Source of the DNA: Onthophagus taurus | Taxonomy: Eukaryota > Arthropoda > Insecta > Coleoptera > Scarabaeidae | Assembly: GCF_036711975.1 (NCBI RefSeq) | Contig: NC_091968.1 | Coordinates: 8,308,001 to 8,372,000 of the forward strand | Length of the DNA: 64,000 nt | Direction of reading: 5' to 3' | Shown here: positions 55,690-64,000 of the stretch, in pieces | How the letters are laid out: every line of letters begins with the position of its first letter | Position numbering within the stretch: position 1 is the first letter of the stretch | Notes under the pieces: generated by a model | Told to the model about the DNA's origin: nothing | Database searches by the model: none | The model's input: only the letters and a program-made list of their open reading frames with translations | Program-made: the position numbers and the translations under genes

Positions 55690-58090
55690 GTGTGTTTTAC
55701 ATTTATGTCCTTTATTCATTTACATTTATAGAAATTTTGCTTGTTATTGTTTTTTTATTGTGTTGTTATTTAAATAAAGGTTTTCTATGTTAGTTGAATC
55801 AATTTTTAATAATAATAATCATATATTGATTTGAAAACCATAATATTACATAAACAAAAGTTTGTTATTATAGTATAATCAACAAAATTTTTTTAATCAA
55901 TCTTAAGTAATTAAATTATTAAAAAAATAGGTTATTCAAAACAAAAGGGTACTTTTCACTGTGTTCAGGGTTATTATGACCTGTATATGTAACAGAAACA
56001 AAGAAATTTGACGAAAATTGATATACAGGGTTTCTGTAAGTCGTGACATAATTTTAACCACAAATACTAGAGTCAAAATGATGACGATTCTGTAAAAATT
56101 TTTGATCTAAACCAGCGTTTCTTAAACTTTTTGATGAGTGGAACCCTTTTTAATGACCACATTTATCGTGGAACTCCTGGTATCATTCAATGTATGGTTT
56201 TAATTAGTGGTGGAACGGATATCTGGCAACTATCGGGTATCCGGCCATTTGTTAAAATCTGGCCGGATACCGGATAGTTACCAAATATCCGGCTTTGGCC
56301 GGATATTAAAAACCTATTACTTAGTACTCCACCATTCACAGGAATTAATATCTCTTTTAGGTGTTGGACACTGCAGATAATAATCAAGTTAAACCCCAAT
56401 AGAATTTTTTTCATTGAATACAATTTTATTTATATCAGGTTTGTCATTAGCAACTTTATTGTAGCAATCCCAATACAATATACATTCTGATTTCAATGAT
56501 ATGTCACACAATGTATTTCATTTAAAAAAACATTAAATTATTCAAAAAAAAAAACGAATATCTTATTAGGAGGCTGTAACTTGTGCACTAAGTGTTTCCA
56601 TTTAATTTCTAGTTGTGTCATGAGTCATGACATTTTTCATAAAGAGTTGCCTTAAGAATAGTTTTTCAGATTCACGAAAAAAACGAAAAAATACAGAAGT
56701 TATAGGCAAAAAACGAAAAAGTCTTTTTTTTGTTTTTCGGCCATATTTTAAAAACTAAAATGGCTAGATCTAAAAACTTAGTTGAAAAATGATAAGCTCT
56801 AACAATAAGATACGCAACTTTGCCCCCATTTAACCATTTCTGTATCTTATGGTTTCTCAGATCCCAATGGGGGTTGAATTTGAATTACCCTGTATAAAAT
56901 CTCTTGTTGCAATTTCTGCTAGTTTTCTTCTCTTCGCTTGTAATTCATCATTACATTCATTACTAACAGATCTGTCGCTGTTATCACTTTCGATTATTAA
57001 TTAAAGTATCATCTTTTTAATGTAACAAGCCGTTTTGAGAAATCACTTTTAGTTCTTGAAAAATAAATATTTGAAATAATCGACAATTTTTTCGAATTTT
57101 GCAATTTTCGACGATTAAGTTTTAAAAATTCGTATAGAATCCATTTCTTGGAATATGAGTATGAAAATTTCCCAAGGTGTTAATAAAAGTGTCCTCTTTC
57201 CAATGAACCAACCCGTTTTAAAAAATAACTTTTAGTTTTTGAGAAAACAATATTTGTAGATTTGATAAAATTTACGATGTTGCAATTTTCATCGATAATT
57301 TTCAAAATTCGCTATAAAATTAATTTCTTGAAGGATCCTTGGGGAAATATCACCAATTATTAATTAAAGTACAGGATGGTTCAAATTCGATGTCCAAATA
57401 GGCTATCTCGGAAACTATAAGAGTTAGAAAAAAAGTAGCGTACATGTCATGATCTCGTTTTTCAAGAAACTGCTACTGCTAATGCCAAAAAGCTCAAAGC
57501 GCTATCGTTTTGTTTTTCTCCTAGGGGCCAAAATTGAAAATATCGTAAAACCAGCAAGCGCAATTATCTTGCTTATTATTATAGGTGGAGTATTATAACT
57601 AAGACATTATATGGACACTTTTTTACAGAGAATTTGATGACGTATCAAAAGAAATTTTTCGGTTTTAAATTTTGAGATATTATGACAATTTTCATTTTTT
57701 TAAATGGAAACAACCACTGATTATTCGCTTATTAAATTCATTATTTTTTTCTGATTACAAAAGTATAGGGTTAGATAGGTTTATTTTTTATTGTTTTAGA
57801 ATAAAGCTAAAAATAAACTTTTTTTTAGTGTCATAGAAATTAAATTTACAGTTTCCTGCAAATTACGGTACTATAACTAAAAATTATTCTACTAAAAATT
57901 TATATAAAATTTACTTTATTTTCTAATATGTAACATTCTAACATGTTAAACTTTTCTTAATTTTCATAATCCATCTTAAAAAACAGGATTTTTAATTTGA
58001 CAGTTCAGAAAATTTTTGAACACAAACAAATGTTGCTATGTTTATTTGAATTTAATAAAATACAGGGTGATTCACATAAGAACCGACACA
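55690..58090. other. HACD3 3' flank and dispersed repeats
   Basis: AATAAA near 55771 is the likely polyadenylation signal of HACD3. A hAT-end-like sequence (AGCGTTTCTTAAACTTTTTG) lies at 56113. An ATCCGGCC-rich cluster is at 56215-56310. A ~183-bp tandem pair is at 57003 and 57186. CAGGGTG- or CAGGATG-type repeat starts are near 56027, 57373 and 58064. No coding region was recognised. Confidence 0.5.
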
Positions 58091-58092
58091 GA

Positions 58093-60690
58093 GCAGGGAC
58101 ATGCAGTGTTTTCTAGTCGTCGACCGCTTCTTACAATACGTAAAAATTCAAAATATTAAAAATCATAAACAGCTTTAAGAAGACTGTTCTCTCTAGTTAA
58201 ATCTAGTCGATTCTGCTTAACTCGACTAATAATAATAATACCTAATAATAATTTTTATTTTTCATGGATTTTTCACGGTTTCAATAATTACATTAAAAAT
58301 TTCATTTACAATTCACATAAATCCTTACAATTATTAATAAAGATATGTACATAATAAAGATATGTACGCTTTTTCAGGAAAATGTCAAAACCAAACAAAA
58401 AAGTGCTCCACAGATATTCAGAAACTTCTTTACAGATGCAATTCACAATGGTATGGGAATAAGAGAAACATCTCAAAATTTTCAGATTCCCAAAACTATC
58501 CTGATAGACAGGCTTAAAGGCAGAATAAATATAGGGCCTTTGATTATGGGGCCACCTACTATTCTCAGTCAAGAAGAGGAACAGAAATTATCTTTGTGGC
58601 TGAAACATTTATCCAGGATTCCCCTTGCAGAAGGAAGAATTGTTGAAATCGGTTCAACACATTGTAAATTCAGACAAAAGACACCTTTCAAAGACGGCAA
58701 GCCTGGGGAGAAGTGGTTTAAGGCATTTTGTAGACGACAAAATATTGTCTTTCGGGAGCCCGAAGCTCTGTCAAAATCACGAGCAATAATTACAGAGGAA
58801 GCGATACGAAAATGGTTCAGAGAGCTAAACGACTTCTTAAACGAAAGTAATTGCAAAGACATTTTTGAAGACCCTCGTCGGGTATTGAATGGTGATGAAA
58901 CCGGGTTTTCCTGTGTCCAAAATCCGGGAAGGGTTTAACACCAAGAGTCACCAAAAATATATATCAAATAAAAAATCGCAATGAAAAGGAAAATATAACT
59001 GTACTACTGGTTTTTTCTGCGAATGGTCAAACATTATATCCAATGGTAACTTTTCCATATATTCGGCCTCCAGCTACTCTAATGAAGTCGATTCCCGTCC
59101 AATGGTTTATTGGTAAATCTACTAGTGGCTGGATGAAAAGTGATATTTTTTACGAATATGTGGTTAATGGTGTCGATACGTGGTTGAAGGAAAATGATGT
59201 GCCACACCCTGTTATATTATTCGTTGATGGACACACATCTCATTTATCGTATCACCTAAGCAAATGGTGTGATGAACATAATATAATTTTGTATGCCTTG
59301 CCTCCCAATACAACCCATATCATCCAGCTCGTGAATGGCACAATAAAAATGATAATCTAAACAAAACATTAACAAAAACTGATTTTTGCCCTTTATTGGA
59401 CGAATGCTTAAGATCGTTTACTTTGCCAGAAAGAATTAGAAATGGCTTTATGCGATGTGGTCTTTTTCCGCTAGACCCGAAAACCGTAGATTTTACAAAA
59501 TGCATTCATAATCGATTAGAAAATACAACATTGAGAGCCATCGGTTCGATTTCCATGGAAGACTTAAATATCACATAAAAGGTTCTTTCTTATTTTAGTG
59601 AGGCATTGAAACCGAAAAATATCGATATCGAAAAAGTTAGTGCTGTCTTAGACAATTTGTGGGCATCAAAAAATGCTGGGACCTCAAATCCACCGATAGT
59701 CGAAACATATACTGTACAGACTGATGGAGCATTAACCTTAATTTCTGAAGAAGTTTTAAACCAACGTGCTGAAGTAAATTTTGTTGAATCTGAAGAAAAT
59801 ATTGTTGCTAATGAAATGACTCCACAATCAGAACCGAAAATTCGAATATCGATAAAATTAATGATAATAATCAGTCTGAAACTTCGAATTAGCCAATGCC
59901 TTTACAAAATTTGACCAACTTTGAAAGTTACTTATACTGGTCTGCACCTATTGGTACAAACAGAAAAATTAAGAAAAGTTACCGTCAGCTATTTCATCAG
60001 TAGCATATAGGAATTATTTAAAAAATAAAGAAAACAAGAAAAAGGAAGAAGAGAACAGAAAAATGGAAAGAAGGGCTGTAAGGACAGAGAAAAAAAAAGA
60101 AAATGGTATGCAATGATGAAAAAAAGGGAGGAATTAACAAAAAATCCAGAAAAGCCATAAAATGCTCTGAATGTGATGAAGAGCTTATTAGCGATGTCGA
60201 AGAAGATGAAATATTCTTCATTTCATGAAGTTTCACGAAGGCTGTGATGTGTGCACAAGATGGTACCACCTAAAGTGTACGGAATTCATAGGACTTAGTT
60301 TCGAGGAAGTACAGTTCAAGAATTATAAGTGTTCCTTCTGCTCCTAATTTTGTAAAAAAATATTATTCCGGAATAAAGTGATTATGGTAAATCAATTTAC
60401 TGAAAAATTATAATTTTGCAGGCTGATGAAATACCGGTCGATCACTGGACTTAAACTGGTCGACTCGAGGAAGTGGTCGGCTACTGGCACATTAGGTCCT
60501 TTTGAACGTATTTTAGGATAATTTTATTTTTATATGGTTCTAGCATGAATCGATTGCAGATTTCCAAAAAGAAATGTATTACCTATCTTAATTCAAAATA
60601 TCGGTTCATTGTGCCTTTAGTTCTATTTTTTATCGGCGTTTGACTTTGAAATATGTCTTAAGTGGTCGACCACTGGCGTGTTTACCCTAC
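58093..60690 (+). mobile_element. Second pogo/Tigger-like element, degenerate
   Basis: The right end is readable as the inverse of GTAGGGTAAACACGCCAGTG at about 60670-60690. A comparable but decayed left end (GCAGGGACATGCAGTG) is near 58093. GTGGTCGACCACT-type subterminal palindromes occur near 58122, 60435-60482 and 60662. The transposase remnant lies between. The left limit is approximate. Confidence 0.6.
58370..60350 (+). pseudogene. pogo/Tigger transposase remnant with C-terminal Cys-rich finger
   Basis: The frame to 58938 has an HTH/CENP-B-type N-terminus (MGIRETSQNFQIPKTILIDR, then GKPGEKWFKAFCRRQ) and VLNGDETGFSC with the first catalytic Asp, followed by a stop. The frame 59043-59360 has WMKSDIFYEYVVNGV and ILFVDGHTSHLS with the second Asp and LPPNTTHIIQ. 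The expected QPLD block with the third acid is altered to QLVNG. Later frames (59396-59578, 59606-59914) give FTLPERIRNGFMRCGLFPLD. A last frame near 60160-60350 has CSECDEE and CTRWYHLKC...CSFC, a PHD-like finger. It has at least four breaks. Confidence 0.8.
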
Positions 60691-60700
60691 TCGATGATAA

Positions 60701-63341
60701 CCCAGTAAACAAATTTGCGTTTCAGAAGCAATTCTGATACATATTATTGAAACATGAAACGTTTCTTCGACATATTTCTGAAACATAGTTGAAACGTGTC
60801 TGAAACTGCTAATGTCCGGCCCTTTTTATGTTTCATTGAAACGTTTCTGCAACATACAGGTGACAATTATGGTACAACGTAAAGGTGTCAATACAAATAT
60901 TAGGAAAAGCATCCTGCAAATCATGCGCATAGATCTGTTGCAAGAGATAGAAACCATTAGCCTTTTCTATATCACCAAATAAAAGCGGAGCTTGCTCTTT
61001 GAAAACGTACAGTTCCTGGCAGAATTCAACGGCGCTTAAATCTCGATCGTATTTTCGAGCCAGATCTGCTCCATACTTTTGCAGTTCTTCAATTGACATT
61101 TTCAAAATATTAGTACCATTAAGAAAAGCAAAATTCAAATTTAGCATGGTAGTCACAATCAAACCTCTTTTTAATTTCTGATATGATTCGATCAAATACC
61201 ATCATTATTTCTTTAGAAAATAGTTGAACAGATTGGAGTGTTTGTAATTCGTCTTCACACATCTCATCGAAATGTTTTTTACGTTTCGGAATTCGTTTGT
61301 TTTGCAAAATAAGGTCAACACCATTTTTTTCAGCAACTTCTCCAGCCTCTTTTATCCAATATTCCATTGGATTTTGTCTCATTTTTTGCAAATTCATTTT
61401 TTGAGCAGACCATCCATTTCCGGAACGGGCAAGGATAATAGCTTCTTTCTGAATTTCTATATTCTCTCCATTGATTTCGCGGAGAATATTCGCCCAAATA
61501 GTTAAATTAAGAATAAATTTAAAATCCTTTATAGCAGTTAAGAGATGACCTTCTAAGGCTTCCGCTATTTCTGGCAAATTATTTAATAGGGCGTTCACAG
61601 CAACATGTTTCGCCGACCATCTCGTCTGACTACTTCCTTTTAAATTTGTTTTAACGTATTTTTTCATAATGTCCCATCTAGTAGTGGAGCCAACAAAAAA
61701 GCAATATACTTTTTGAATCAGTCCAAATAGGTTAATCGCTTCCTGGCATGATGAGGCAGAATGAACACCTACAAGATTTAAGGAATGAGCAAAGCACGGT
61801 ACGAACTCATTCTAGCCTCATTCTAAGCACGGCCAGCTTATTCCTTTCTGCAATCCTGGTTTGTACACCTTTATGGATGCCGGCCATATTGGACCCATTA
61901 TCATAAGATTGGCTACGACATTCTCCAATATCTAAATCACCAACTGCCAATTTTTCTAAAATCTGTTGACAAATGTCCTCTCCTGTCATTCCAGCAATTT
62001 CTATGAAATCAATGAAACTTTCTTTTATTTCACACACATCGCCAGTTCTTTTTACACATCGAATTACCTGGCTCATTTGTTCTGAATGGGATACATTATA
62101 TTAGATATTTTGAACTATGCCTACGCGCCTCGCGAATAATAAATGTTCGTGCAGCACGTCTCACTCCTCGCTCTGGATATCGGTCGAGTTGATATGGCCA
62201 TGAAATTTCTGTACTATTATTTAGTCCGTGGTCAAAGTTAAGTAAATGATGCTGGTTGGTAGTTTATTCCCAGATCTTCTTTGGCGGCTCGAATTGAGGC
62301 GTTGGAGCTGGGCTCAAAATAAGCCAAGGTATTCCCCTCTTCCGCTGCATTAGCTACTACCTTTTTTGGTCAGTTTAACACGTGATTAATTGGTCCAACA
62401 TGCAAAAAGATTCTATTCTTCTAAATTTACCTTTTCTTTTAAACATTCTGCAACTTTGTCGCACTTTCCTTGCACAAAAAATAAATTAAGGATTTCTTCA
62501 TTTCTATAAACATTATTTACGTCATTAATATCCATTTTAACTGGTTTTTTAGACTCACAAGCATCAAACAACGTAAATCAGACTTTGACGTTTGTCAATA
62601 AGTCATTAAACAATTGTTTTCCATGGCACATTAAGTTAATATCGATGTGATATGTGAGCAATTTTCAAAAAACCCTAATTATTTCCTAAGCTATTAATGT
62701 TAGGTATAGAACATGTCTGTAGAGTATAAAAGATGTAAAATGAGACGCCGACGACGACTAAGTAATAAAATATGGGTGGTGCCATTTAAAAAAATGAAGT
62801 TATAGTACTTCAAAATTTCGAAAAGTTAACGTGCCATAGTAAAGTGACCAAACGATCTAGCCAGCCGTTCTCGGCACCAAAACATACTCCATCATGTTGC
62901 TTAAGCATGTTCTGAATCCTAAATTGATATCTCAAAAATCGAGTGTTCTCTGATTTTTTAAACAAATGTCTGCTGGAGCAGATTTTTCTAGAAAAATTCA
63001 AATAACTCGAGAACGGCTGAATTAAATTGCAAAAAGTAAAGTTATTCATAAGCCTTGAAAACAGACAAATCCAAACTTGTAAAAATATACAGGGTGCTCC
63101 ATTTGAAAAATAAAGTAGGTCAGACACATTTGTAAAGAAATGTTCCAAATAAAATGTTTATGCTACATATTTTAATGATATTTCATAAATATTCCTATTG
63201 AAATGTATTTGATACATATCTTTAGATACGTTTCGTGAAAGTCGTATCTGTCACGTATTTGAAACGTAGTTCTAAGATGTTTCATTTAATTCACTGTACG
63301 TTAAAATTGAAATGTTTCACAGATGTTTCTTGTTTACTGGG
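60701..63341 (-). mobile_element. hAT-type element (ZMYM1-like transposase), degenerate
   Basis: 12-bp inverted ends CCCAGTAAACAA lie at 60701-60712 and 63330-63341. Both subterminal regions are rich in GAAACGT/ACGTTTC-type motifs (60715-60850 and 63180-63325), as expected of transposase-binding repeats. A clear 8-bp target duplication was not found. The transposase remnant is on the - strand. Confidence 0.65.
60833..62460 (-). pseudogene. hAT transposase (ZMYM1-like), several frames
   Basis: Reading downward: NIYRNEEILNLFF-like (about 62520-62470), decayed TTF region, then (62076-61807) DFIEIAGMTGEDICQQILEK and SQSYDNGSNMAGIHKGVQTRI, which is the conserved first half of the hAT catalytic domain, then (61667-61119) TRWSAKHVAVNALLNNLPEI and the helical insertion, then (61195-60833) ELYVFKEQAPLLFGDIEKAN and the C-terminal end. 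Several stops and a gap near 61700-61800 make it non-functional. It is typical of ZMYM1-like hAT copies common in insects. Confidence 0.8.
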
Positions 63342-63713
63342 AAGCCTTTCTCAAAATGAGGCTGCAATGATCGCACATTTAAATGACCAACTGTACACGA
63401 CATGATTCTAGAATGGTGAGAAAATTATAATCTATTTGCAACTCCTTTTCATGTATGACTACACAGATTAGCTTTTGCTTTGGGTGCGCGAGACATTTTA
63501 GAACTTCGCTAAAGCCTCTCCAGAAGAAATAATGTCATTGTCAGCTCCACAAACATCGTCCACAAACGACGAATTGTCCAATGCCAAACCATGCATCTTT
63601 GAGTTGTTGTTTAATGTTGAGTTAATGTTTATATTTTTAAATTTAGGAACTTTTCATGCTTAATATGTGGCAATACAACTCCAAAACATAACCTCATTTT
63701 TTAACCTCAAACT
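63342..63713 (+). promoter_or_regulatory. Upstream region of the 63714 gene
   Basis: It is non-coding. Two TAACCTCA motifs (63690-63697 and 63702-63709) lie just before the ATG. A TTTAAATTTAG acceptor-like sequence at about 63638-63648 allows the ATG to be in a second exon. Confidence 0.4.
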
Positions 63714-64000
63714 ATGAATTATTTAGAAGATTATTTAAAAAGTCTCTATATTTTTTTAACAAATAACGATGGAACGAATACGAATATTATTCGTAAACAC
63801 ACAAAAAACTTGGTGAAATCTGGCGATTTAAGTTTTCCCTTAATCGCATCGAATTGGAAAGTTTTAATCCATGAAAAAAGTGAGAATTTAAAATGCATTT
63901 ATGAATATTTGGATCGAAACGAAACGGATTTTATTAAACTGAACGAAAATAATAAATTAAAGCTTCAAAATGGGATTAAAATAAACGATAATTACCACTT
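63714..64000 (+). CDS. Unrecognised host gene, N-terminal part, runs off the window
   Basis: An open frame of 95 codons from ATG (63714) to the end of the window without a stop. It reads MNYLEDYLKSLYIFLTNND, SNWKVLIHEKSENLKC and ends near NGIKINDNYH. The mix of Asn/Lys and hydrophobic residues is balanced, with no repeat character, and the ATG sits 5' of a long frame in otherwise stop-rich AT sequence. It begins 370 bp after the hAT remnant. No family was recognised. Confidence 0.6.
   Translation, partial: MNYLEDYLKSLYIFLTNNDGTNTNIIRKHTKNLVKSGDLSFPLIASNWKVLIHEKSENLKCIYEYLDRNETDFIKLNENNKLKLQNGIKINDNYH

Noticed and set aside
62810..63148. 112-codon - strand ORF
   Set aside because: Lies in the 5' part of the hAT remnant, crosses a CAGGGTG dispersed repeat and shows no domain.
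1..64000. tRNA, rRNA or endogenous viral sequence
   Set aside because: No cloverleaf-like segment with A and B boxes, no rRNA core sequence, and no viral replicase or capsid motif was seen on either strand. All reverse transcriptase matches are LINE-type.

Overview
The window looks like nuclear DNA of an insect, probably a beetle (the order is an inference). It is AT-rich, its genes are intron-split with GT-AG junctions, several introns are only 50-60 bp, and most of the sequence is Tc1/mariner, piggyBac, pogo, hAT and LINE material. No prokaryotic gene organisation, rRNA, tRNA or CRISPR array was seen. Five host genes can be supported. (1) The 3' half of a MAX-dimerisation (MXD/Mad) bHLH-zipper gene, + strand, exons 7820-7934, 13587-13806 and 14214-14392. 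(2) A complete but unrecognised three-exon gene on the - strand, 30599-29811, 204 aa. (3) Haspin kinase, + strand, with kinase exons 48860-51395; its likely first exon is the 499-codon ORF at 31110-32607, separated by a 16.25 kb intron. (4) HACD3, a 3-hydroxyacyl-CoA dehydratase with an N-terminal p23/CS domain, + strand, 54422-55687, complete in four exons. (5) The start of an unrecognised gene at 63714 that runs off the window. Genes 2 and 3 are divergent, with 510 bp between their start codons. 

Layout: 1-1.6 kb non-coding; 1.6-5.3 kb three ~1 kb tandem units built partly from a 21-bp minisatellite; 5.45-7.29 kb mariner-like element copy 1; 7.8-14.4 kb MXD exons with an intron holding palindromic elements and LINE debris; 14.4-15.7 kb MXD 3' region; 16.8-19.2 kb composite Tc1 element; 19.3-21.4 kb internally deleted pogo element; 21.6-25.9 kb candidate host transposon carrying a Tc1 remnant and mariner-like copy 2; 26.1-27.2 kb tandem palindromic repeat; 29.8-30.6 kb gene 2; 31.1-51.4 kb haspin; 51.5-54.2 kb repeats including a P/THAP-type MITE; 54.4-55.7 kb HACD3; 56-58 kb dispersed repeats; 58.1-60.7 kb second pogo element; 60.7-63.3 kb hAT remnant; 63.7 kb onward, start of gene 5. 

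Main points of interest: two almost identical mariner-like elements with intact transposases whose ends are arrays of short dyads; a nest in haspin intron 1 (piggyBac, inside it probably a second piggyBac, inside it a LINE, inside that an intact TTAA-flanked transposon of Kolobok/Mutator-like type) in which two target-site duplications can be read directly; and a CTAG-rich hairpin family shared by the MXD intron, a haspin intron and the spacer before HACD3. Haspin phosphorylates histone H3 Thr3 and acts at centromeres, MXD proteins repress E-box genes, and HACD3 acts in very-long-chain fatty-acid elongation in the ER. Nothing suggests the host genes form one pathway; they appear to be ordinary neighbours in a transposon-rich chromosome segment.
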